A stretch of 64,000 nt of DNA from JAAGZL01 sp050291365. Lineage in GTDB: Bacteria > Pseudomonadota > Gammaproteobacteria > Chromatiales > Chromatiaceae. Of the stretch, positions 17,820 to 25,662 are shown piece after piece. The first letter of the stretch is position 1. Each line of letters starts with the position of its first letter. Location of the stretch: positions 112,713 through 176,712 of the forward strand of contig JBNKJS010000003.1 in the NCBI GenBank assembly GCA_050291365.1, given 5' to 3'. The notes under the pieces are model-generated. The model saw only the letters and a program-made list of their open reading frames with translations. It had not been told where the DNA came from and searched no databases. The position numbers and the translations under genes are program-made.

Positions 17820-18963
17820 TGTAATCGTGATAGGTGCTGGAATCCACGGTGCAGGTGTAGCACAAGCGGCTTCAGCGGCGGGCTATAGAACACTGGTTAT
17901 CGAACAGTATGATCAGCCAGCTCTTGGTACCTCCAGCCGATCATCTAAACTAATACATGGTGGTCTGCGTTATTTAGAAACGGCCCAGTTTGGACTGGTT
18001 TGGGAGTGCCTTAGGGAACGTCGCATACTCCTAAATAGTGCCCCACACCTAGTAAAACTGGTCCCCTTTTATATACCGGTATACAAAGGAACTCACCGCC
18101 CGCCATGGTTGATAATGATTGGGCTGATGCTGTATGCCCTGCTTGGTGGTAAAGGTTTCAGCCGGATATCCAGATCAAAATGGGGACAACTTGATGGATT
18201 AAGGTCAGATGGTTTAAAGGCGGTATTCCAATATTGGGATGCACAGACAGATGATCAGATGCTGACAGAGTCAGTACTCGAATCTGCCGTTGAATTAGGA
18301 GCAGAAGTAGAACTGGGATGCACATTTAAACAAGCCATTACTGAATCTGGCAGCTGTATTATCGAGTATGAGAGAGAAGGAGAAATCAAGACCGTAGAAT
18401 CCAGAGTGGTTGTCAACGCCTCTGGCCCTTGGATCAATTCAACGTTGGGTAAAATCAAACCAGCTCCACGCCAGCTTGCTATCGATCTAGTGCAGGGATC
18501 ACATATTCTGGTTTCAGCAGAACAAGAAAAAGGGGTGTACTACCTTGAAGCGCCCCAGGATCAAAGGGCCGTTCTAGTAATGCCATGGAACGGGGGTGTG
18601 TTAATAGGCACAACAGAAAAGAGGTTTGAGGGAGATCCTGCAGATGTCTCACCCACAACAGAGGAGATCAATTATCTGCTGGAGGTCTACAATCACTATT
18701 TTTCACATAAGTTGAATCGAGCGGATATCAGGGCTAGCTTTGCCGGGATACGGGTATTGAAGCGTGAAGGAGAATCCATATTTCACCGCTCTCGTGAAAC
18801 TATCCTACACAGGGATAAGAAGAACAGCCCAATGGTCTTGAGTATCTATGGTGGAAAACTCTCTTCTTACCGGGCTACCGGAGAAAAGGTTGTAAATAAG
18901 ATCGCAAAAATGCTGCCGAAACGGAGAGTAATTGCGGATACAAAGAGACTTAAACTGCCATAA
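17809..18963 (+). CDS. FAD-dependent glycerol-3-phosphate dehydrogenase, short form
   Basis: 384 residues of the GlpD/DAO fold. The FAD-binding start is VIVIGAGIHGAGVAQAA. The GlpD signature GTSSRSSKLIHGGLRYLE, VVNASGPWIN and an SFAGIRVL-containing substrate region follow. GlpD proteins are usually about 500 residues; this one stops after the DAO domain and lacks the C-terminal helical DAO_C domain. The frame is otherwise intact and ends cleanly, so I read it as a natural short form. It would oxidise sn-glycerol-3-phosphate to dihydroxyacetone phosphate and pass electrons to quinone. The GTG start at 17809 is needed to keep the first beta strand. Confidence 0.85.
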   Translation: MEYDVIVIGAGIHGAGVAQAASAAGYRTLVIEQYDQPALGTSSRSSKLIHGGLRYLETAQFGLVWECLRERRILLNSAPHLVKLVPFYIPVYKGTHRPPWLIMIGLMLYALLGGKGFSRISRSKWGQLDGLRSDGLKAVFQYWDAQTDDQMLTESVLESAVELGAEVELGCTFKQAITESGSCIIEYEREGEIKTVESRVVVNASGPWINSTLGKIKPAPRQLAIDLVQGSHILVSAEQEKGVYYLEAPQDQRAVLVMPWNGGVLIGTTEKRFEGDPADVSPTTEEINYLLEVYNHYFSHKLNRADIRASFAGIRVLKREGESIFHRSRETILHRDKKNSPMVLSIYGGKLSSYRATGEKVVNKIAKMLPKRRVIADTKRLKLP

Positions 18964-19416
18964 ATTGTGAAACTCAGTCACTCTCACCGAGCTGATCCAT
19001 CAGCTCAAACATCGTATCAGCCAGTGCGGTGGATGACGTCACTGTAGTTTCGTCTTCCCCTTCTCCGGGTATGCGTTCTTCAGATACTTTAATGCTGCCA
19101 TCATCAGTATCTTGAATAGTAATTATTATTTTTATATTTGGTGCTCAGATTTTAGGTAAATTACTCAAGGGTTATGCGTCAAATACTATATTTGATGATC
19201 CCTTCAGATGACCAATATAACGCCATTATTAAGGAAAATGTTCATTTAATATCACGAAAAAATGCCACATATAGTTTATGAAATCTCTATTGCTGACGAT
19301 ACATGAGTATAATAGATTTCTAAATCAATCAATATATTATCAGTCAGCCAATTATTCGACGTATAAACAATGGGTTATGATAATAATGTAGTTCAAATTA
19401 ATAGATTTAAGAAAAA
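18964..19416. other. Gene-poor stretch ahead of the REC-TPR regulator
   Basis: The left third holds a protein-like minus-strand frame (18974-19144, listed separately). The rest, about 19150-19416, is strongly AT-rich and must contain the promoter of the REC-TPR/kinase operon. I could not choose a reliable -10/-35 pair, and found no tRNA or obvious hairpin. Confidence 0.5.
18974..19135 (-). CDS. Possible small acidic protein with non-standard start, or gene remnant
   Basis: A minus-strand frame is open from 19144 down to TGA at 18974-18976. Read from the ATA at 19135 it gives 53 residues: a beta-like start (KIIITIQDTDDG), an acidic middle (PGEGEDETT), and a helix-like end (ALADTMFELMDQLGESD). 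The composition and hydrophobic patterning look like real protein rather than noise. There is no ATG, GTG or TTG before the middle of the frame, and a stop lies just upstream of 19144. It could start at ATA or ATT, be a truncated remnant, or hide a sequencing error. I see no clear ribosome binding site. No family is recognised. Confidence 0.35.
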   Translation of the reverse strand: MKIIITIQDTDDGSIKVSEERIPGEGEDETTVTSSTALADTMFELMDQLGESD

Positions 19417-21021
19417 ATGAGTAATATATTCGAAAACATGAGATTTCTTATTGTTGACGATTTTGTCGACATGCGTAGTGTTTTAAGAAATATGCTGGCG
19501 TCATTTGGGGTAACTAAAATAGATATGGCAGTCAATGGTAAGGAAGCCATTAAACTCATAGAGCAAAAGCGCTTCGATGTAATATTGTGTGATTACAATC
19601 TGGGCCCGGGCCGCGATGGCCAACAGGTGTTAGAAGAGATCAGACACCGTAAATTGATTGGTGTTGGAACTGTATTTGTAATGGTAACTGCTGAAAACAC
19701 AAGGGTTATGGTTATGGGTGCAGTCGAATATGAGCCTGACTCGTACTTAACCAAGCCATTTACAAAAAACCTTCTTGGTAAGAGACTAAACCGGCTTCTG
19801 TTAAAGAAAGCAGACCTCATTCAGATTGAGCATGCCATTAATAACCTTGACTATGATTTGGCAAACAGACTTATCGATCAAAAACTTGCTGAGGATAGTC
19901 ATAATAAGAACATACTCACCCGCCTGAAAGCGGAATTGGCGATTCTAGATCATGAATTCGATCAGGCTGAGGTAATCTATCGTAGGGTTATAAGTAAGCG
20001 TGAAATGGCCTGGGCTAAACTGGGTCTAGGCAAGGCGATGTTCGGCAAAGAACAATATGAAGAGGCAAAAAAAGTCTTTTCTGATCTTGTGATGGAAAAT
20101 GAGCGCTTTATGGCCGCATATGATTGGCTAGCAAAAACTCAACAAATGCTAGATGAGCAGCAGGAGGCGCAACAAGTTCTACAGAAAGGGGTTAGGCTCT
20201 CTGCTAAGGCAATTCCTCGCCAAAAGGCCTTAGGTGAGCTTGCACTTAGAAATGGTGATACAAAGACGGCAGAGAAAGCTTTTAATGAAGCAATTACATT
20301 GGGAAAGCATTCAATCTACAAACACCCATCAATGTTTTCAAATATCGCTCAAATCAAAGCAAAATCTGGTCAACAAGATGAAGCTGAACGATACACTCGT
20401 GATATAGCCAAGAACTTCAAGGATGATCCGGAAGCAGAACTGTACACCGCCATAACCAATACCCTAATTTTAGATGATGAAGAAGCAGTCAAAGAAAACA
20501 TGAAGACTGCAACCAAGCTATTTAACAAACTAGAAGGGCATGCCACTCCAGGACTTGCGGTAGATATGGCCAAGGCATGCTCACACGTCGGTGATGACAT
20601 AGCAGCTAAGCAGATACTGCAACAGACCGCCAGTAACAATCACACCAATCACGAAGTTCTAAAAGGCATAAGTGATACTCTGGGCGAACTTCAACTAGAA
20701 GACGATCCAAAAGCCTTTGTTTCAAGAATCAGGAAAGACATAGTCAAGCTCAATAATGATGGAGCAAAGCTAGTTAGAGAAGGCAAGCTGGAAGAGGCAA
20801 TGAAGCTGTTCGAAGATGCAGCCGAGGGAATGTCGGCAAATATAATTGTAAATATGAATGCTGCACGTACATTCTTAATGTTCATGGAAAAGCATGGAGA
20901 GAATGACGACCTATCCGGCAAACTTGAAAAATACCTGAAACGTGCCAGTCGAATTGATGCTGATAACAGATCATTAATGAATTTGCAGAAACGATACGAC
21001 CGTTTACATGATAATCAATAG
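19417..21021 (+). CDS. Response regulator with REC domain and TPR repeats
   Basis: 534 residues. The N-terminal receiver at about 1-135 has the acidic pocket (LIVDDFVD), the phosphoacceptor in ILCDYNLGPG, the switch Thr in MVTAENT and the lysine in LTKPF. From about 145 to the end there are helical TPR-like repeats (for example AWAKLGLGKAMFGKEQYEEAKKVF and NDGAKLVREGKLEEAMKLFEDA). It has no DNA-binding or catalytic output domain, so it should act through protein-protein contacts. It is followed after 9 bases by a soluble histidine kinase, the likely phosphodonor. Similar REC-TPR proteins exist in marine gammaproteobacteria, but I know of no established target. Confidence 0.9.
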   Translation: MSNIFENMRFLIVDDFVDMRSVLRNMLASFGVTKIDMAVNGKEAIKLIEQKRFDVILCDYNLGPGRDGQQVLEEIRHRKLIGVGTVFVMVTAENTRVMVMGAVEYEPDSYLTKPFTKNLLGKRLNRLLLKKADLIQIEHAINNLDYDLANRLIDQKLAEDSHNKNILTRLKAELAILDHEFDQAEVIYRRVISKREMAWAKLGLGKAMFGKEQYEEAKKVFSDLVMENERFMAAYDWLAKTQQMLDEQQEAQQVLQKGVRLSAKAIPRQKALGELALRNGDTKTAEKAFNEAITLGKHSIYKHPSMFSNIAQIKAKSGQQDEAERYTRDIAKNFKDDPEAELYTAITNTLILDDEEAVKENMKTATKLFNKLEGHATPGLAVDMAKACSHVGDDIAAKQILQQTASNNHTNHEVLKGISDTLGELQLEDDPKAFVSRIRKDIVKLNNDGAKLVREGKLEEAMKLFEDAAEGMSANIIVNMNAARTFLMFMEKHGENDDLSGKLEKYLKRASRIDADNRSLMNLQKRYDRLHDNQ

Positions 21022-21030
21022 GCCACAGCC

Positions 21031-21699
21031 ATGCTATTTTATGACATTCTCGCATCAATTATCCACGATATGAAAAATTCATTGGGAATGGTGTTAAATA
21101 GACTGGACGAGATTGTTGATGAACTCCCCGATGATATTAATAAGTCAGTAAAGATAGCCTCCATCCAGCAAGAGGCAAAACGACTAAACAATAATCTGAT
21201 CGAGCTTCTAACACTTTATCGAATGGAAAATGAGCGCATCTCTCCTGTGATTGATGAGGTAGATGTTGAAGATTTCCTGCTTGAAATTGTTGCAGAGAAT
21301 CAGTCAGCAGTTGATTCAAGTAAAATTAATCTTAGTTGTGAGTGCGATGAAGATCTAAGCGGCTATTTTGATGAAGGACTTGTGCGCGGAATTATCAACA
21401 ATTTAATAGGAAACGCATTGCGTTACACCGAAAGCAAGATTGAGATATCTGCTGTTGAGAAAGATGGTTATCTTGTTCTCAGTGTAGAGGATGATGGAGC
21501 CGGTTTTACCGATGCAATGCTAGAGGCACAACAATTTGATACTATAAACAATGAGATAGGAGATGGAAGAACCCTGCTTGGAATTCACTTCGCCAATATG
21601 ATTGCCCAAATGCATCATAACAAAGATAAAAAAGGCTTTATCCGGCTTAGCAATAACAACAAATATAAGGGTGGTTGTTTTTCGATTTATCTGCCTTAA
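21031..21699 (+). CDS. Soluble sensor histidine kinase without input domain
   Basis: 222 residues. A DHp helix has the H-box ASIIHDMKNSLGMVLNRLDE (His near residue 12). The HATPase domain has the N-box IINNLIGNALRYTE and the G1 box VEDDGAGFTD. There is no membrane segment and no PAS, GAF or other sensor before the H-box. The kinase is little more than a catalytic core and must take its signal from a partner. The gene follows the REC-TPR regulator by 9 bases. I infer a cognate pair in which the TPR regulator may also bring the signal. Confidence 0.88.
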   Translation: MLFYDILASIIHDMKNSLGMVLNRLDEIVDELPDDINKSVKIASIQQEAKRLNNNLIELLTLYRMENERISPVIDEVDVEDFLLEIVAENQSAVDSSKINLSCECDEDLSGYFDEGLVRGIINNLIGNALRYTESKIEISAVEKDGYLVLSVEDDGAGFTDAMLEAQQFDTINNEIGDGRTLLGIHFANMIAQMHHNKDKKGFIRLSNNNKYKGGCFSIYLP

Positions 21700-21745
21700 C
21701 TACACAATAGTTTATATATCGCTTCCTTACAGGCTCGTATATTCC

Positions 21746-23134
21746 TTATAGTTCGAAAATATCACCAGGGTTAGGTACATTAGCCATTATGTTGAGTTCA
21801 GATTTCATCGTATCGCAAAAATTACGTTTCGACTCATCTTCCCCGTGAACTATGTGTACTTTTGGATTTGATTCATAATTATTGAGCCATGACATCAAAT
21901 CATCCATATCAGCATGTGCTGACAGCCCCCCGACTGTATGTATATTCGCCTTTACCCTGTACTCATCTCCATGAATTTTCACAGTAGAATCCCCGTCTAC
22001 GAGCTTCCGTCCTAAGGTACCATTAGCCTGATAACCGACAATCATGACATGTGATCCTCTGTGTGAAATATTGTGTTTTAGATGATGAACAATACGCCCA
22101 CCGGTACACATACCACTGGCTGATATGATTATGGCACCACTTTTAATTCGGTTGATGGCCATTGACTCCTGCGGTGATGGGGTAAGACGCAAGTTTTTAA
22201 GATGGGGCATCTCATTAACTTTCCTTCTTAACTTGGTTGCCTCCTCATCGTATAGCTGAGGGTAGTCCCAATAGACTTTGCTTGCCCGAATCGCCATAGG
22301 ACTGTCGAGAAATACTTCCCAGCGATCAAGCTCCCATTCGTCATAGTATTTACCAAGGTAGTAGAGGATTTCCTGGGTTCGTCCTATTGAGAAGGCAGGT
22401 ATCAGCAAATTGCCTTTATCATGTGCTGCATCTTGAATAACCTGCCCAATCTCAACAATTGTTGCCTGACGCTCTCTATGGCGACGATTACCATATGTGC
22501 TTTCGATAATGACATGATCAGCACTGGTTATTACGGCTGGATCATTTAATATTGGAGTGTCGTACTGTCCCAGGTCACCACTGAAGACAATCTTTCTCTC
22601 TTTACCTGCCTCATTCAACCAGATTTCTACACTAGACGACCCAAGGATGTGACCAGCATCCTGAAACCTTACATGTACTCCAGGAAGTATTTCCTTTTTC
22701 TCTCGGTATCCTAGTCCGATTACACTGTTTAGTGCGTTTACCGCATCATCAACGGTATAAAGAGGTTCAATAAAGGGTTTATTCTTACGCTTGCGCCATT
22801 TGTTCTCATACTGGGCATCCTTCTCCTGTAAATATGCTGAGTCCTGAAGAAGGATATCTAGCAGATCCGCAGTTGCGTTCTGGGTATAGATTGGTCCCTG
22901 ATAGCCCTGTTTTACCAGGAGAGGAATTCGCCCTGAGTGATCAATATGGCCATGACTCAACACTACTGCGTCTATTTCAGCGACTGAAAACGGAAAGGGC
23001 CTGCGGTTTTTTTCTATCTCTTCACGACGCCCCTGGATCAGACCGCAATCCAGTAGAATGGTCTTATCAACTACGCGAAGTATATGGCATGAACCAGTCA
23101 CGCCACTGGTGGCACCATAGAATTCAATATGCAT
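21746..23134 (-). CDS. MBL-fold / beta-CASP metallo-hydrolase, probable RNA nuclease
   Basis: 462 residues. The metallo-beta-lactamase motif HGHIDHSGRIP gives the two-metal site. DAGHILGSSSVEIW, FSGDLGQYD and the later VGYQANGTLGRKLVDG and GGLSAHAD stretches are the beta-CASP motifs of CPSF73/Ysh1-like bacterial enzymes. Members are usually endo- or exoribonucleases. The ATG overlaps the stop of the upstream PPK2 gene (TGATG), an arrangement that suggests joint expression. A role in RNA turnover is inferred from family, not from context. Confidence 0.88.
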   Translation of the reverse strand: MHIEFYGATSGVTGSCHILRVVDKTILLDCGLIQGRREEIEKNRRPFPFSVAEIDAVVLSHGHIDHSGRIPLLVKQGYQGPIYTQNATADLLDILLQDSAYLQEKDAQYENKWRKRKNKPFIEPLYTVDDAVNALNSVIGLGYREKKEILPGVHVRFQDAGHILGSSSVEIWLNEAGKERKIVFSGDLGQYDTPILNDPAVITSADHVIIESTYGNRRHRERQATIVEIGQVIQDAAHDKGNLLIPAFSIGRTQEILYYLGKYYDEWELDRWEVFLDSPMAIRASKVYWDYPQLYDEEATKLRRKVNEMPHLKNLRLTPSPQESMAINRIKSGAIIISASGMCTGGRIVHHLKHNISHRGSHVMIVGYQANGTLGRKLVDGDSTVKIHGDEYRVKANIHTVGGLSAHADMDDLMSWLNNYESNPKVHIVHGEDESKRNFCDTMKSELNIMANVPNPGDIFEL

Positions 23135-24003
23135 CAGTTTCTCTCTAATAGTTGTCGCATCTCGTCAAAACGTGCCTGCTCCTTAGCATCTATCTTGGGA
23201 TATCCCAGGGCAAGAGACTCCATGGTTTTTCGAATTATCCGTGCAACCGTAAGACGCATATATGGTTTATCATCAGCCGGAATGGCATACCAAGGTGCCC
23301 AAGACCGGGAGGTGGCATTAAGTGCTTCTTGATAGGCGTGCATATAATCATTCCAATGGCCACGCTCTACTACATCACCAGTAGAAAATTTCCAGTTCTT
23401 TTCTGGTTCGTTGAGGCGCGAAAGAAAACGTTGCCGCTGCTCTTCCTTAGAGACATTGAGCCAGAACTTCAAGATAACTGTTCCATTCCTGGCTAGATGT
23501 TTCTCCATATCTGTGATTGACTCAAAACGATCATTCCAGATATCTGAAAGATCTAGTGACGCAGGCAGTTGCTGATATTTCAGGTATTCAGGATGGACGC
23601 GTACCACCAACACCTCTTCATAATAGCTGCGATTGAATATGCCAATTCTTCCTCTCTCAGGCAGGCGCTTGTTAGTGCGCCATAGGAAGTCATGATCGAG
23701 CTCAATGGGTGTTGGTTGCTTAAACGAAAAGACTTGGCACCCTGCTGGGTTTATACCGCTCATAACGGCGCGAATAGTGCTGTCCTTGCCTGCTGCATCC
23801 ATAGCTTGAAACACAAGCAACAAAGAGTGGCGATCGTGTGCATAAAAAACGCGTTGCAGTTCTTTAAGGCGTTCCACTTCCTCTTCAAGTTCCTCCTTGA
23901 GTCTTCTCTTCTTGGGTCTATCCTCAATCTGGGTAGGAAAATTATCACTCACAAAAGATCCATCAAATGGAACAAGATAGTTGCTGGAAACTGCTTTAAA
24001 CAT
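23134..24003 (-). CDS. Polyphosphate kinase 2 family protein
   Basis: 289 residues from ATG 24003, chosen because GGGAGGA lies 6 bases upstream and the upstream extension is hydrophobic and unlike the family. Walker A is AMDAAGKDST, followed by the family block SGINPAGCQVFSFKQPT, FLWRTNKRLPERG and the Walker B region GIFNRSYYEEVLVVRVHPE. It resembles the group that transfers phosphate from polyphosphate to AMP or ADP (class III-like). It would make nucleotide di- or triphosphates from polyphosphate in the cytoplasm. It overlaps the metallo-hydrolase gene by one base. Confidence 0.92.
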   Translation of the reverse strand: MFKAVSSNYLVPFDGSFVSDNFPTQIEDRPKKRRLKEELEEEVERLKELQRVFYAHDRHSLLLVFQAMDAAGKDSTIRAVMSGINPAGCQVFSFKQPTPIELDHDFLWRTNKRLPERGRIGIFNRSYYEEVLVVRVHPEYLKYQQLPASLDLSDIWNDRFESITDMEKHLARNGTVILKFWLNVSKEEQRQRFLSRLNEPEKNWKFSTGDVVERGHWNDYMHAYQEALNATSRSWAPWYAIPADDKPYMRLTVARIIRKTMESLALGYPKIDAKEQARFDEMRQLLERN

Positions 24004-24250
24004 ATGGAATCCTCCCATTACAATCTGTCTTTCTAAGAACCATAACACCCATATCCACATTGCACCAGAAAGTACATAGCCGTGCAGTAGCAGACCAAGC
24101 CGGCGCTTATACTGGTATATATTCAGGAACGCAGAAACAGATGTTACCGATAGTAGCTGCATTATGAGTTGTCACAGAAAATTGTGACCAACTCTACTAT
24201 GCTTATTAACGGTATTCTATTTTGGTAGGTCATATAAAAGGAGAATTAAT

Positions 24251-24454
24251 ATGTCTGTAGCAAAGGTAACTGAAATAATCGCCTCTTCGAATAAAAGCTT
24301 TGATCACGCTATTAGTACAGGGATAAAGCGAGCAAATAAAACCTTAAAGAATATTAAAAGCGCTTGGGTAAAAGACCAGCAGGTAGATATCGTAAAAGGA
24401 TCAATCACCAACTATAAGGTTACCCTGAAGGTAACCTTCGTTTTGAAGGATTAA
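24251..24454 (+). CDS. Dodecin, flavin-binding dodecamer
   Basis: 67 residues, the exact dodecin size. It begins VAKVTEIIASSNKSFDHAI, continues with a single helix (GIKRANKTLKNIKSAWVKDQ) and ends with two strands. The Trp of SAWVKDQ is the residue that sandwiches flavin in dodecins, and the following Gln contacts flavin. Dodecins form hollow dodecamers that store or buffer riboflavin or FMN. AAGGAG lies 7 bases before the ATG. It is monocistronic, with a terminator right after it. Confidence 0.93.
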   Translation: MSVAKVTEIIASSNKSFDHAISTGIKRANKTLKNIKSAWVKDQQVDIVKGSITNYKVTLKVTFVLKD

Positions 24455-24480
24455 ATATAGACGTACTGTTTTCCGTTTAT

Positions 24481-24513
24481 AAAAAAGCCGAAGCGGAATG
24501 CTTCGGCTTTTTT
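24481..24513. terminator. Bidirectional terminator between dodecin and the tRNA cluster
   Basis: A perfect 8-bp stem GCCGAAGC / GCTTCGGC with a 5-base loop is flanked by six A on the left and six T on the right. It can stop the plus-strand dodecin message and the minus-strand tRNA transcript. Confidence 0.94.
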
Positions 24514-24588
24514 ACTTAAATAATACCCAAAAAACCTGCAGTACAGGATTCCGCAGGGTATTAATTGTCGGATGTATAAAACATGAAA

Positions 24589-24675
24589 TGGTGCCCAGGG
24601 CCGGACTTGAACCGGCACAGAGTTTCCCCCGGCGGATTTTAAGTCCGCTGCGTCTACCAATTCCGCCACCCGGGC
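24589..24675 (-). tRNA. leuZ: tRNA-Leu (anticodon TAA)
   Basis: 87 nt including encoded CCA. The acceptor stem GCCCGGG pairs with CCTGGGC (one G-T), the anticodon loop is CTTAAAA, there is a long variable arm, and the T arm contains GGTTCAAGTCC. This is a class II leucine tRNA. It is last in the glyW-cysT-leuZ order, as in E. coli. Confidence 0.97.
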
Positions 24676-24703
24676 GTGGGAGCGAATCACTTGACGTGAT
24701 TTT

Positions 24704-24777
24704 TGGAGGCTGAGCCCGGAATCGAACCGAGGTCCACGGCTTTGCAGGCCGCTGCATAACCACTCTGCCACTCAGCC
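24704..24777 (-). tRNA. cysT: tRNA-Cys (anticodon GCA)
   Basis: 74 nt including encoded CCA. The acceptor stem GGCTGAG/CTCAGCC has discriminator T, the anticodon loop is CTGCAAA, and the T loop is GGTTCGATTCC. It sits between the Gly and Leu tRNA genes as in E. coli. Confidence 0.97.
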
Positions 24778-24837
24778 ATAACCTGTACAGAGGGAGGAAG
24801 TATCATGGATTATCATGAAACATTCCAGCCCTATACG

Positions 24838-24870
24838 AAAAAAACCCCTGCGTGGCGCTCGGGGTTTTTT
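24838..24870 (-). terminator. Terminator-like hairpin between tRNA-Gly and tRNA-Cys
   Basis: AAAAAACCCC and GGGGTTTTTT pair as a 10-bp stem around 12 bases that can form an inner GCG/CGC stem. On the minus strand the hairpin is followed by seven T. It lies 8 bases after the tRNA-Gly 3' end and about 60 bases before tRNA-Cys. It would split the tRNA cluster into two transcripts unless read through. Confidence 0.8.
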
Positions 24871-24878
24871 CCGAAAAT

Positions 24879-24954
24879 TGGAGCGGGAAACGAGATTCGA
24901 ACTCGCGACCCCAACCTTGGCAAGGTTGTGCTCTACCAGCTGAGCTATTCCCGC
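24879..24954 (-). tRNA. glyW: tRNA-Gly (anticodon GCC)
   Basis: 76 nt including encoded CCA. The acceptor stem GCGGGAA/TTCCCGC has discriminator T, the anticodon loop is TTGCCAA, and the T loop is GTTCGAATC. It lies directly downstream of pgsA, the E. coli pgsA-glyW order. Confidence 0.97.
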
Positions 24955-25020
24955 ATCATTGGAACGCCGGCTATTGTAATGTTCCTGCTTGTGCTGTCAA
25001 GGAAGAAGTTTGTTTTATCC

Positions 25021-25662
25021 CTACTTTTGATCTATTCCATCATTCATTTTCTGGTCGGTAGCTGGATCGTTCATACTGGGCCAAGCGGCCTTTATATATA
25101 CATACATAGACCATACAGTTAGTACCGCAGACACGTATAGAAGCACGTATCCTATTGTATATACAGGCAATTCCCATATGTCTTCTCTATAGATCAGCAT
25201 TAGAATTGCCACCATCTGTGCTGCTGTTTTGAACTTGGCGATTACTGTTACAGCTACTTTTGTCCTCTCCCCTATCCCCGCCATCCACTCCCTAAGGGCT
25301 GAAACAGACATCTCCCGTCCAACAATGATGATGGCTGGTATTGCCAGGGCTGGCGTTGGATCTGCCTGAACCACAAGAATCAGCGCCGTTGCAACCATGA
25401 GTTTGTCTGCAACTGGGTCCAAAAAGGCCCCAAATGCCGACATCTGCCTAAGCCTACGTGCAAGATATCCATCCAGCCAGTCAGTTATAGCGGCAAGTGC
25501 AAAGATAGCAGCACAAACCTGGTTGCCATAACTCACAGGCAGGTAAAAAAAGAGTATAAAAACCGGAATTAATGCGATTCTAAGTAAAGTCAGAAGATTA
25601 GGGATATTAGGTATCATTTGTTTGTAGTGTAAATAATTAGCTGTATGGATGGAAATAGTCAT
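25021..25662 (-). CDS. pgsA: CDP-diacylglycerol--glycerol-3-phosphate 3-phosphatidyltransferase
   Basis: 213 residues with several membrane helices. The CDP-alcohol phosphotransferase motif reads DWLDGYLARRL...GAFLDPVADK (DG-x2-AR-x8-G-x3-D-x3-D). It makes phosphatidylglycerol phosphate at the inner membrane. ATG 25662 overlaps the uvrC stop as TGATG and has GGAG just upstream. The E. coli protein aligns from MIPNIPNLLTLLR, so an ATG at 25617 is an alternative, but that one lacks a binding site. It lies between uvrC and glyW as in E. coli. Confidence 0.94.
   Translation of the reverse strand: MTISIHTANYLHYKQMIPNIPNLLTLLRIALIPVFILFFYLPVSYGNQVCAAIFALAAITDWLDGYLARRLRQMSAFGAFLDPVADKLMVATALILVVQADPTPALAIPAIIIVGREMSVSALREWMAGIGERTKVAVTVIAKFKTAAQMVAILMLIYREDIWELPVYTIGYVLLYVSAVLTVWSMYVYIKAAWPSMNDPATDQKMNDGIDQK

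Noticed and set aside
17809..18963. GlpD pseudogene truncated at the C-terminus
   Set aside because: The frame ends cleanly after a complete DAO domain and all visible motifs are intact, so a natural short form is more likely.
24004..24162. N-terminal membrane segment on the PPK2 protein
   Set aside because: A strong ribosome binding site precedes ATG 24003, and PPK2 proteins are soluble and begin near there.
24589..24954. Integration site (att) at the tRNA cluster
   Set aside because: No integrase, direct repeat or foreign composition lies beside the three tRNA genes.
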